Notes under the pieces: model-generated
Seen by the model: the letters and a program-made list of their open reading frames with translations, nothing else
The model's database searches: none
What the model was told of the DNA's origin: nothing
DNA from: UBA5862 sp002408105
GTDB lineage: Bacteria; Pseudomonadota; Gammaproteobacteria; Pseudomonadales; UBA5862
Reading direction: 5' to 3'
Length of the DNA stretch: 23,349 bases
Assembly: GCA_034189125.1 (NCBI GenBank)
Contig: JAXHVB010000059.1
Location: 1 to 23,349, forward strand
Shown here: positions 1-8,017 of the stretch, in pieces
How positions within the stretch are numbered: the stretch's first letter is position 1
How the letters are laid out: every line of letters begins with the position of its first letter
Program-made: the position numbers and the translations under genes

Positions 1-68
1 CTGTTCTCATTGTGCAGTGGCTTGCTCACCAACGCCGAACCCAAGCCGCCCCCCGGAACAAAACGTGA
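1..68 (+). CDS. Possible 3' end of an upstream gene (partial)
   Basis: The reading frame starting at base 3 is open from the window edge to a TGA at 66-68. That TGA overlaps the GTG proposed as the prfA start (GTGA overlap), as is common in translationally coupled gammaproteobacterial operons. hemA normally precedes prfA, so this could be the tail of HemA (glutamyl-tRNA reductase). The 21 visible residues are too few and too weakly conserved to recognise. A second open frame, starting at base 1 and ending in TAG at 73-75, cannot be excluded as the true tail. Confidence 0.2.
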   Translation, partial: VLIVQWLAHQRRTQAAPRNKT

Positions 69-1153
69 CCCCTAGTATTCTCCACAAGCTCGAACGGATC
101 CAGCAGCGCCACGCCGAACTTGGAGGCCTGCTGAGCGACCCTGAAGTGATTGCAGTGCAAGACCAGTTCCGCGCCTACTCCCAGGAGTTTGCCGAGCTGG
201 ACGAAGTGGTGCAGTGCTTTCAGGCGTACCAACGCCTGGAAACTGAGCTCGGTGACGCAGAAACACTGCTTGAAGAAGACGACGATGACATCCGGGAAAT
301 GGCCGCCGCGGAGGTGGAGTCCGCTCGCCAAGGAATCATGCGACTGGAAAGCGATCTCCAGCGGCTGCTGCTACCTCGTGACCCGCACGACCGCAGCAAT
401 GTGTTTTTGGAAATCCGTGCCGGCACCGGCGGAGACGAGGCCGCCCTCTTTGCCGGCGATCTGTTTCGCATGTACGCCCGCTACGCGGAACTGCAAGGCT
501 GGCGCATCGAGGTGCTCAGTGAGCGACCCGGTGAACACGGCGGGTTTAAGGAACTCATCAGCCGCATCGAGGGCGACCAGGTGTACGCGCGCCTGAAGTT
601 TGAATCGGGCGCTCACCGGGTACAGCGGGTGCCGGAGACGGAGTCGCAGGGGCGCATCCACACCTCGGCCTGTACGGTCGCGGTGATGCCGGAGCCCGAT
701 GCCGTCGAAGTCGAAGCCATCAACAAAGCGGACCTTCGCATCGACACCTTTCGTGCATCCGGCGCCGGCGGCCAGCACGTCAACAAAACCGATTCGGCCG
801 TGCGCATCACCCACCTACCCAGTGGCCTGGTGGTCGAGTGTCAAGAAGAACGCTCACAACACAAAAACCGGGCGAAAGCCCTGGCACTGCTGCAGGCACG
901 ACTTGCGGACGTGGCACAGCATGCACAGCAGCAGCAGCAAAGCGAGTCCCGCCGGCAGCTGGTAGGCTCTGGGGATCGGTCCGAGCGAATCCGGACGTAC
1001 AACTTTCCCCAAGGCCGGATCACCGATCACCGCATCAACCTGACCCTATACAAGCTTGACGAAGTGCTTGGCGGCGACCTGGAGCTGATCATCGAGCCGT
1101 TGTCGCAAGAGCACCAGACCGACCAGTTGGCTGCCCTGGCTGCAGCCTCCTGA
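65..1153 (+). CDS. prfA: Peptide chain release factor 1 (RF1)
   Basis: Class I release factor that reads UAA and UAG and triggers hydrolysis of peptidyl-tRNA on the ribosome. The product is 362 residues (E. coli RF1 is 360). The GGQ catalytic motif lies at about residues 235-237, within GAGGQHVNKTDSAVR. The codon-recognition tripeptide is PET at about 190-192, matching the PxT of RF1 and not the SPF of RF2. I chose GTG at 65 over an upstream GTG at 17 for two reasons: GGAA at 55-58 is a suitable Shine-Dalgarno six bases away, and the family alignment begins at TPSILHKLERI. prmC, which methylates the GGQ glutamine, starts 8 bp downstream. Confidence 0.96.
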   Translation: MTPSILHKLERIQQRHAELGGLLSDPEVIAVQDQFRAYSQEFAELDEVVQCFQAYQRLETELGDAETLLEEDDDDIREMAAAEVESARQGIMRLESDLQRLLLPRDPHDRSNVFLEIRAGTGGDEAALFAGDLFRMYARYAELQGWRIEVLSERPGEHGGFKELISRIEGDQVYARLKFESGAHRVQRVPETESQGRIHTSACTVAVMPEPDAVEVEAINKADLRIDTFRASGAGGQHVNKTDSAVRITHLPSGLVVECQEERSQHKNRAKALALLQARLADVAQHAQQQQQSESRRQLVGSGDRSERIRTYNFPQGRITDHRINLTLYKLDEVLGGDLELIIEPLSQEHQTDQLAALAAAS

Positions 1154-1161
1154 GGCGCCGC

Positions 1162-2007
1162 ATGACGACCCTCGCCGAGTTGCTGCGCCGCGCACCCGAG
1201 GCGGCCAACCTGAGCGACCGGCCCGAGCAGGAATTGCGCATCCTTGCTGGCGCTGCCACCGGCTGGAACCCCACAGCGTTCTATACGGCGCCGGAACGCT
1301 GCCTGAACACTGCACAGTTGCACCGGTTCGAGGGCTTATGGAACCGCCGCCTGCAGGGCGAACCGATCGCCTACCTGCTGGGTGAACAGGGGTTTTGGAG
1401 TCTGTTGCTGGAAGTCACACCGGACACCCTGGTGCCCCGACCAGAAACCGAGCGCCTGGTGGAGCTGGCGCTGGAGCTGCTTCCCGCAGGCCACTGCCGA
1501 GTGGCGGACCTCGGCACCGGCAGCGGCGCCATCGCGCTGGCGCTGGCCACCGAGCGCCCCGCCTGGCAACTGGTGGCGACCGACCGGAGCGAGCCGGCGC
1601 TCAAGGTGGCAGCCCGCAACCGCGATCGCCATCGACTGTCCCAGGTCGAGCTGCGCCACGGCGATTGGTGCACAGCGCTGGGCATAGGCCGTTTCGATGC
1701 CGTGCTCAGCAACCCGCCCTACGTTGCGCCACAGGATCCCCATCTTGGCGGGCCCGGTGTCTGCTTCGAACCCAGATCCGCGCTGGTTGCAGGCAATGAC
1801 GGCATGGCCGACCTCGCCGCGCTGATCGACCAGAGCCCTGTTCACCTCAACCCCGGCGGCTGGCTGCTGCTTGAGCATGGGTGCCAGCAGGCTGCGCAGG
1901 TGCGCACCGGCCTGTCGGCCCGCGGTTTCGTGGGCGTGTGCACACACCAGGATCTGGCCGGACAGGACCGGGTGACCCTGGGACGCTGGCCTGGAGGCCG
2001 GCCATGA
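1162..2007 (+). CDS. prmC: Peptide chain release factor N5-glutamine methyltransferase
   Basis: SAM-dependent methyltransferase (PrmC/HemK) that methylates the glutamine of the GGQ motif in RF1 and RF2, raising termination efficiency. The 281-residue length is normal. An N-terminal helical substrate-binding domain (about 1-80) precedes the Rossmann-like catalytic domain. The latter carries PRPETE (about 92-97), the SAM-binding DLGTGSG (116-122) and the diagnostic NPPY (184-187), which holds the target glutamine. The gene follows prfA by 8 bp and its TGA overlaps the ATG of moeB (ATGA, 2004-2007), so the three genes are probably one transcript with translational coupling. Confidence 0.96.
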   Translation: MTTLAELLRRAPEAANLSDRPEQELRILAGAATGWNPTAFYTAPERCLNTAQLHRFEGLWNRRLQGEPIAYLLGEQGFWSLLLEVTPDTLVPRPETERLVELALELLPAGHCRVADLGTGSGAIALALATERPAWQLVATDRSEPALKVAARNRDRHRLSQVELRHGDWCTALGIGRFDAVLSNPPYVAPQDPHLGGPGVCFEPRSALVAGNDGMADLAALIDQSPVHLNPGGWLLLEHGCQQAAQVRTGLSARGFVGVCTHQDLAGQDRVTLGRWPGGRP

Positions 2008-2759
2008 ACGACGAACAGCTGCTGAGATACAGCCGCCACCTATTGCTCAAAGAGGTCGACATCGACGGGCAGGAGCGCCTATTGGCCGCCAAGGTGGCCA
2101 TCGTCGGCATGGGCGGCCTCGGCAGCGCGGCCGCCATCTACCTGGCAGCAAGTGGTGTGGGCGAGCTGCGATTGATCGACGACGACCAGGTCGACCTGAG
2201 CAACCTGCAGCGCCAAATCGTCCACAGCGAGTCTGACCTTGGACGTCCCAAGGTGGCGTCGGCCGCCGACCACCTGCGCGCCCTGAACAGCACCACCCGG
2301 ACCACCACACACGCCCAGCGCTTTTCCGCCGAGTCCGGTGGCCAGCTGCTCGAAGGCGTGGACCTGGCGCTCGACTGCAGCGACAACTTTGCCACCCGAT
2401 TCACCCTCAACCGGGTCAGCCATGCCCAGCGCACTCCCCTGCTCAGCGCCGCCGCCGTGGGGATGGATGGACAGTTGACCATGTTTGACCCGCGCGATGC
2501 TGCCAGCCCTTGCTACCACTGCCTATACGGCGAACGCGCAACCGAGGAAGAGCAGAGCTGCGCACGCAGCGGCGTACTGGCCCCCCTGGTCGGGGTGATG
2601 GGCACCCTGCAGGCCTTGGAAGCGATCAAGTGGTTGGCGGGTGTGGGCGAAAAGCTGGTGGGCCGCCTCTTGGTGTTCGACGCCCGCGACCTTGAATGGC
2701 GCAGCCTCAAGTTGCCAAAGGACCCGCGGTGCCCGGTCTGCGGCGCGGCAGGAAAGTAG
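2004..2759 (+). CDS. moeB: Molybdopterin-synthase adenylyltransferase (MoeB/ThiF family)
   Basis: E1-like enzyme that adenylates the C-terminal glycine of MoaD in molybdenum cofactor synthesis; close relatives act on ThiS or other ubiquitin-like sulfur carriers. The 251 residues from the ATG at 2004 match MoeB (249 in E. coli). Visible motifs are the nucleotide-binding GMGGLG (35-40), NLQRQ (67-71), an acidic CSDNF (125-129), and two zinc-binding CxxC pairs at C170/C173 and C243/C246. There is no rhodanese domain. A longer frame upstream overlaps prmC and is rejected, because the conserved N-terminus LLRYSRHLLL begins right after the coupled ATG. The moeB location next to prfA-prmC is common in gammaproteobacteria. 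No moaD or moaE is seen here, so ThiS activation cannot be excluded. Confidence 0.9.
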   Translation: MNDEQLLRYSRHLLLKEVDIDGQERLLAAKVAIVGMGGLGSAAAIYLAASGVGELRLIDDDQVDLSNLQRQIVHSESDLGRPKVASAADHLRALNSTTRTTTHAQRFSAESGGQLLEGVDLALDCSDNFATRFTLNRVSHAQRTPLLSAAAVGMDGQLTMFDPRDAASPCYHCLYGERATEEEQSCARSGVLAPLVGVMGTLQALEAIKWLAGVGEKLVGRLLVFDARDLEWRSLKLPKDPRCPVCGAAGK

Positions 2760-2774
2760 CGCAAGCGACTGGCA

Positions 2775-2802
2775 TTGACTTGGTCACTGAGCGCCGTAGA
2801 GT
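2775..2802 (+). promoter_or_regulatory. Candidate sigma70 promoter for the acyl-CoA ligase
   Basis: TTGACT at 2775-2780 (5 of 6 to TTGACA), a 16-base spacer, and TAGAGT at 2797-2802 (4 of 6 to TATAAT). It lies in the 81-base gap between the moeB stop and the ligase ATG at 2841. By-eye match only. Confidence 0.4.
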
Positions 2803-2840
2803 CTGGGCCTGCAACAGCCACTCGAACGGAGAGCACCGCC

Positions 2841-4463
2841 ATGCTCGGCCAAATGATGCAACACCCACTGACCACGACCGACCTGCTCCGCCACGCGGCG
2901 CGCAACCATGGCGACGTCGAAATCGTATCCCGCACCACCGAGGGGCCGCTGCATCGCTACAGCTACTTCGACGCGTGGCACCGAACCCAGCAACTGGCCC
3001 ATGCCCTGACCCAACTTGGGATCGGCCAAGGCGACCGGGTGGCCACGCTGGCATGGAACAACCACCGACACTTTGAGCTGTATTTCTCGATTTCCGGCAT
3101 CGGGGCCATTACACATACGATCAATCCGCGGCTTTTCCCAGAACAAATTCGTTACATTTTGCGCCATGCAAACGACCGCCTGGTGTTCGCCGACCTGAGT
3201 TTCATTCCATTGCTCGAGGCACTCGGCGATGGCGCATTGGACGCCGTTGAGGACATCGTGGTCATGACGGACCGTGGCCACATGCCGAAGACCACCCTGC
3301 CGCGGGTGCACTGCTACGAAGACCTGATTCACCGTCAGCGCAACCAGTTCGCATTTCCCCTGCTGCCCGACGACTCAGCAGCATCGCTCTGCTATACCTC
3401 CGGGACAACCGGCAATCCCAAGGGTGTACTGTACAGCCACCGCTCAACTGTCCTGCATGCGCTTGCCGCTAGCCAACGCCAGGCGCTCGACATCAGCAAC
3501 GACACGGTGGTGCTGCCCGTGGTACCGATGTTCCACGTGTGCGCCTGGGGCACCCCGTACGCAGCAGCAATGTCTGGAGCCAAGCTGGTGCTTCCGGGGC
3601 CGCGTCTTGATGGCCCCTCATTGACCGAGCTGGCCAACCTTGAACGCGTCACCCTTATGCTGGGTGTACCAACGGTCTGGCAAGGGCTCCTCGACCACCT
3701 GCGTGACACCGAGTCGAACCTGGAGACCGTCGAAAAGGTCGTAGTCGGTGGGTCAGCGGCATCGTACGCCATGATCAGGGAGTTCGATGAACAACACGAC
3801 ATCTTCTTACTCCACGCCTGGGGCATGACCGAAACCAGCCCCCTGGGCACCACCAATCCACTTACCCCAAAGATGCGCGACATGGACAAAGAAGCCCGCT
3901 ACCAACTGCAATTGAAGCAGGGCAAGCCAGTGTTCGGTGTCGAAATCAAAATCGTAGACGACGACGGTGCGACCTTGCCCCAAAACGGCACAGACTTCGG
4001 CAGGTTGCTGGTGCGCGGCCCCTGGATCGCGTCGAGCTACTTTGAGACCGAGGAGCGCAGCGCTTTTGTGGATGGATGGTTCGATACTGGGGATGTGGCC
4101 ACCATCGACGCCGACGGGTACATGCAAATCGTCGACCGCGCCAAGGATGTGATCAAGTCTGGCGGTGAATGGATCAGTTCAATCGAGTTGGAAAACCTGG
4201 CCCAGGGCCACCCATCGGTCAAGGAAGCCTGCGTGGTGGGGGTGCGCCACCCGAAATGGGAAGAGCGGCCACTGCTTCTCCTGGTCCTACACCCAGGGGC
4301 AGCCCTTGCAGAAACGGAGCTTCTAGAATTCCTGGCGGACAAGGTGGCCAAATGGTGGCTCCCGGATCGGGTTTTGGTGGTGGACGAACTGCCACACACA
4401 GCAACTGGGAAACTGCTGAAAACGGAACTGCGTGAGCGGTATCAGGACGTTCTCACCCAATAA
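2841..4463 (+). CDS. Medium/long-chain fatty acyl-CoA ligase (AMP-forming, AlkK-like)
   Basis: ANL-superfamily enzyme that activates a carboxylic acid, probably a fatty acid, to its acyl-CoA through an acyl-adenylate. The product is 540 residues. The P-loop-like motif CYTSGTTGNPKGV lies at about 184-196, GMTETS at 328-333, the ATP-binding DTGD at 415-418, the hinge and CoA region RAKDVIKSGGEWIS at 433-446, and the catalytic lysine in TATGK at about 525. The N-terminus MLGQMM resembles AlkK-type ligases. ATG 2841 is preferred over an upstream frame because GGAG at 2828-2831 is well placed. The MaoC-type hydratase downstream supports fatty-acid metabolism. Chain-length preference cannot be read from the sequence. 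Confidence 0.9.
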   Translation: MLGQMMQHPLTTTDLLRHAARNHGDVEIVSRTTEGPLHRYSYFDAWHRTQQLAHALTQLGIGQGDRVATLAWNNHRHFELYFSISGIGAITHTINPRLFPEQIRYILRHANDRLVFADLSFIPLLEALGDGALDAVEDIVVMTDRGHMPKTTLPRVHCYEDLIHRQRNQFAFPLLPDDSAASLCYTSGTTGNPKGVLYSHRSTVLHALAASQRQALDISNDTVVLPVVPMFHVCAWGTPYAAAMSGAKLVLPGPRLDGPSLTELANLERVTLMLGVPTVWQGLLDHLRDTESNLETVEKVVVGGSAASYAMIREFDEQHDIFLLHAWGMTETSPLGTTNPLTPKMRDMDKEARYQLQLKQGKPVFGVEIKIVDDDGATLPQNGTDFGRLLVRGPWIASSYFETEERSAFVDGWFDTGDVATIDADGYMQIVDRAKDVIKSGGEWISSIELENLAQGHPSVKEACVVGVRHPKWEERPLLLLVLHPGAALAETELLEFLADKVAKWWLPDRVLVVDELPHTATGKLLKTELRERYQDVLTQ

Positions 4464-4470
4464 CCCAGCG

Positions 4471-4500
4471 TTGGCAACCACCGGACGCAAGGGGTACAGT
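4471..4500 (+). promoter_or_regulatory. Candidate sigma70 promoter for the MaoC-like hydratase
   Basis: TTGGCA at 4471-4476 (5 of 6 to TTGACA), an 18-base spacer, and TACAGT at 4495-4500 (4 of 6 to TATAAT). It starts 7 bases after the ligase stop and suggests the hydratase has its own transcript start. Confidence 0.4.
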
Positions 4501-4545
4501 TTGCGCCCGACTTTCGATAACCCTAAACCCATACGGGAGCGATCC

Positions 4546-4998
<453 letters not shown>

Positions 4999-5076
4999 TT
5001 ACAGGGCCTGGCGTGGTGCGATCCCGCGCCGGCGCCCCTCTACTTACTGTCCCTTCTCTCCATACCGCTCGCTGGC

Positions 5077-5106
5077 CGTGCCCCTGCCCCTCGGGGACGC
5101 GGCACG
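5077..5106 (+). other. Hairpin in the MaoC-OMP intergenic region
   Basis: Arms CGTGCC (5077-5082) and GGCACG (5101-5106) enclose an inner CCCCTCGGGG hairpin, separated by small internal loops. A 10-base palindrome GCGCCGGCGC lies upstream at 5026-5035, followed by a pyrimidine-rich stretch. There is no clear T-run, so neither is a convincing intrinsic terminator. The 266-base gap (4999-5264) holds no recognisable gene. A weak TTGACT (5185-5190) with CATAAC (5206-5211, 15-base spacer) is the only promoter-like pair seen before the outer-membrane gene. Confidence 0.3.
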
Positions 5107-5264
5107 CCGCCGAGCTTCATCACAGGCCACCTCAGAGGTTACCGAGTCCAAGGGCCGAGCTGCACGCACTGGATTGGTGCAATATTGACTTTCATTGCGC
5201 CACCGCATAACGTGCGCCCGCCGGAATTCGATGCAGTTGACGTACCATTCGAGGAGTTTCCCCC

Positions 5265-5804
5265 ATGCGCACGCTTTCTTTCCGCCATGCCCTCATGGCC
5301 ACTTCCTTAGCACTTCCACTTTCCGCTGTCGCCGAGACCGGCGTCCAGTTCTACTACGGCCTTCAACTCGGACAAGCGAGCGTCGAAGCCACTGGCCTCG
5401 ACGACAGCTACAGCTTCACCTCCGGCCGGGCGGGCTTCCAGTTCCACCCGAACCTCGGCGTCGAAGCGCGGGTGGGCGTTGGGCTCGACAACGAAGAAAC
5501 CATGGTCGGTGCCGTTCGCGGTGAGAGTGAGGTCGACCAAATCTACAGCCTGTACGGTGTCGCCACCTACCCGGCCAACGAGCGCCTCGACCTCTACGCC
5601 CTGGTCGGTATGACCGAAGCCGGCGTGACGGTTCGTGCCGGTGGCGTTTCCATGTCCGAAGACGAATCAGGTCTTTCCTACGGGGTCGGCGCGGCTGTTG
5701 CACTGACACCAAACATCGACATCACCGCCGAATACCTCAACCTGCTCGATGAAGATGCCATCGAGGCGCAGGGTGTGACCCTGGGCCTACAGTTCCACTA
5801 CTGA
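5265..5804 (+). CDS. Small outer-membrane beta-barrel protein (OmpA/OmpX-like porin family)
   Basis: A 179-residue protein with a signal peptide (basic MRTLSFRH, hydrophobic stretch, predicted cleavage after AVA at residue 23). The mature part alternates polar and hydrophobic residues in strand-like blocks separated by acidic or glycine turns. It ends in LQFHY, an aromatic C-terminal strand signature typical of BAM substrates. The size fits an eight-stranded barrel. GAGGAG at about 5251 is a good ribosome binding site for the ATG. Function is unknown: it could be a structural barrel, an adhesin or an opacity-like protein. Its 3' end overlaps the convergent channel gene by 7 bp. Confidence 0.8.
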   Translation: MRTLSFRHALMATSLALPLSAVAETGVQFYYGLQLGQASVEATGLDDSYSFTSGRAGFQFHPNLGVEARVGVGLDNEETMVGAVRGESEVDQIYSLYGVATYPANERLDLYALVGMTEAGVTVRAGGVSMSEDESGLSYGVGAAVALTPNIDITAEYLNLLDEDAIEAQGVTLGLQFHY

Positions 5805-7546
5805 GCACTGCCCGAAGCGCTTGGGTCCGCTCCGTCGGAGTCGGGCTCGACGCCCCTCCGGCGTTGGGCCCACCAGCGCCAAACCGCACCGCCCGGCACG
5901 TCACAGCCTGTGCGGACATAGTCCAACACATTGCGGTTGTGCAGCGACAATGCCTGGCGTTCGCGTGCTCCCGGCGAGCCTGCAAACAACAGTTCGTCAC
6001 CAAGTTGCAGCGGGCTTTGGTCATCGGGCAAGTCAACCAGTTCGTGCCCACGAATGCGGAACAGCACGAGGGCGGGTAGCCTCTCCCCAGCGTCAGCCGG
6101 ATCCCGCAGCAGGTGGTCCAGCAGCACCAGCGGATTCCCGTTCCGAACCAACTCTGTCACCGCCGGGGCATCGGCATGACCGACGCGCAAGCCCCAAACC
6201 TCCGGAACCTGCTCGCCGACCACCGACTCCAGGTGTTCGATGACTTTGAGGGACCAGGCGTTGCCGCGGGTTTTGATCCGGTGCAAAAACGCCGGCAACA
6301 AGGGCGTGGTCAGGTTCGCGAGGCACTCCTGAGCAATGATCTGACTCGGAACCATCATGGAGTCAGATGGAAACGCCTTGAACAAAGGCGCGTTGGTCTG
6401 CAGGTTTTGCCGAATGACCACATACACATCCGGGTTGAGATCCCTCGCGGTGACCACAATGGAGAGGTTGTTGACATCATCCTCGGTGCCCGCGACGATC
6501 CCCACGGCGCGGCGAATGCCTGCCTCCTGTAGCGTTGGGGCCTCGGTTCCCAAACCCCGCACCCAGGGCAGCCCGACATCCCAGGGATCATGCGGGTCGA
6601 CAATGGTGATCTCCAAACCCTCTTCCCGCGCAGCCTCGACGACAGCCCGACCAAATCGGCCGTAACCACACATCACCCAGTGGCCTTTTGGGGGCCGATG
6701 GGTGCGCGGAACCTCCGAGCCCGGGAGCGCGGTCAACCAGCGCGCCAATTGGTAGGCGGCCGGCGCCCGGATCGACAGGGCGAGGTAGTCCGCAAAGGTG
6801 TCAAACGGGTTGATCACGAATGCGGTGTCGAACGAACGCATGTTGTCCGCGACTTCGCGGCGTTCGGCCCGACACAGGGCGGGCACCTTATCATTCAATA
6901 GACGCGCCGAGATGGCGACTGCCAGATTGGCACCGTCATCGTTGGTGAGGGTGACCACGCCACGGCAGTCACGGTGAGTCAGCCCTGCGGCGATGAGGTT
7001 TTCCGGGTTCCGCGCATCCCCCGCAAGACCTGGGACATCGGACAGGTGGTCCATCAGCAACAGCTCGTCGACCCGTGCTGGGTCAATGTCGACCACGACA
7101 TAGCGCATGTTGGCGCGCTCGAAGAACCGGCCGAGCAATTGGCCGGTCTCGCCGAACCCGCAGATGATGAAGAAAGGCTCGCGCAGGTGACGCACGCCAC
7201 GCTGAAACCTTTGCCGAACCCGAATGGCTTTGAAGTTGGGGTCCTGAAGCAGGGCGAACATCGACCCGATGGCATAGGTCCAGCCGATCACCAGTGCGTA
7301 GATGGACACCATCACCCACATCCGCTGCGCGTCGCTGAAGGTGCGCGGCAATTCCCCGAATCCCGTGGTGGTGGCGGTGTAGCTCATGAAGTAGAGCGCG
7401 TGAAAAAACCCCATGTGCCAGGGCTCGCCATGCTCGGTCTCTCCAGGAATGAGCACCAGCCCAAGCATCGACACCGCGTGCAGCAGGATCACGGTGATCA
7501 GCGGCGCCCGCAGGCGCCGCAGGGCAATGAAAAACGGCCCGCTCAT
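5798..7546 (-). CDS. Two-TM potassium channel with tandem RCK (TrkA-N) domains
   Basis: A 582-residue membrane protein. Two hydrophobic segments (about 15-33 and 77-100) flank a pore helix and filter reading TATTTGFGE at 57-65, comparable to the canonical TVGYGD. Two NAD-binding RCK domains follow: CGFGETG at 129-135 with acidic VVDID at 151-155, and CGYGRFG at 293-299 with IVD at 315-317. A TrkA-C-like segment (LQLGDELLFAG, about 513-523) and a polar acidic tail complete it. It is predicted to conduct K+ (selectivity not proven) under control of nucleotides or ions bound by the cytoplasmic RCK ring. Its ATG overlaps the stop of the DUF6394 gene (ATGA, 7543-7546), so the two are probably co-translated. 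Confidence 0.88.
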   Translation of the reverse strand: MSGPFFIALRRLRAPLITVILLHAVSMLGLVLIPGETEHGEPWHMGFFHALYFMSYTATTTGFGELPRTFSDAQRMWVMVSIYALVIGWTYAIGSMFALLQDPNFKAIRVRQRFQRGVRHLREPFFIICGFGETGQLLGRFFERANMRYVVVDIDPARVDELLLMDHLSDVPGLAGDARNPENLIAAGLTHRDCRGVVTLTNDDGANLAVAISARLLNDKVPALCRAERREVADNMRSFDTAFVINPFDTFADYLALSIRAPAAYQLARWLTALPGSEVPRTHRPPKGHWVMCGYGRFGRAVVEAAREEGLEITIVDPHDPWDVGLPWVRGLGTEAPTLQEAGIRRAVGIVAGTEDDVNNLSIVVTARDLNPDVYVVIRQNLQTNAPLFKAFPSDSMMVPSQIIAQECLANLTTPLLPAFLHRIKTRGNAWSLKVIEHLESVVGEQVPEVWGLRVGHADAPAVTELVRNGNPLVLLDHLLRDPADAGERLPALVLFRIRGHELVDLPDDQSPLQLGDELLFAGSPGARERQALSLHNRNVLDYVRTGCDVPGGAVWRWWAQRRRGVEPDSDGADPSASGSAQ

Positions 7547-7926
7547 CGGCGCAGAAGAAACGTCTCGATCATGAGGATGACCACCGACACCACGTTGGCG
7601 AACAATGCACCACCAGACAAGGAGACGACACTCGACATCGCCGCGGCGTCGAGCCCAGCAGGAGAGACATAGACCGCGTGGCCCCAGACGGCGGCGGCAC
7701 CGAGCAAATGCAGATCAGCCACAAGGCTGGTGGCCAAGTGAATGGCGCCCAGCTGGGTGCGGTCACCGAACTTGAGCACCGAAGCAATCAAGCTGATGAC
7801 GATCGCCAGGAATAACTCGGTTACGTGGTGGTGGGCAGGGTCATCGATGTCACCAAGGAAAAAGCCGAAATTGAGGGTGGCGGCCAGCACGATCACAAAG
7901 GCAAAAACGACTTTCTCCAGGTTCAT
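7543..7926 (-). CDS. DUF6394-family integral membrane protein
   Basis: A 127-residue hydrophobic protein with about four predicted transmembrane segments (roughly 5-25, 37-52, 66-85 and 100-124). Notable features are a conserved-looking DIDDPAHHH loop at 26-34 and DLHLLG at 71-76. It resembles the uncharacterised family DUF6394, and no enzymatic motif is visible. The start at 7926 is chosen because AAGGAG lies just upstream in the direction of transcription; a longer frame reaching back into the symporter gene is rejected. Its stop overlaps the start of the K+ channel, which suggests an accessory subunit or partner role (inference). It follows the symporter by 91 bases. Confidence 0.75.
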   Translation of the reverse strand: MNLEKVVFAFVIVLAATLNFGFFLGDIDDPAHHHVTELFLAIVISLIASVLKFGDRTQLGAIHLATSLVADLHLLGAAAVWGHAVYVSPAGLDAAAMSSVVSLSGGALFANVVSVVILMIETFLLRR

Positions 7927-8017
7927 CGCCGACTCCTTGAGCATGGGGTGGCGGGCATGGTAACCCGATCCCAGGGTGGAGACGAACCGGAAAAGCTCGG
8001 GTTGGACCGCCTTTGCG

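Noticed and set aside
5026..5106. Palindromes downstream of the MaoC gene as intrinsic terminators
   Set aside because: Stems are present but no T-run follows on either strand.
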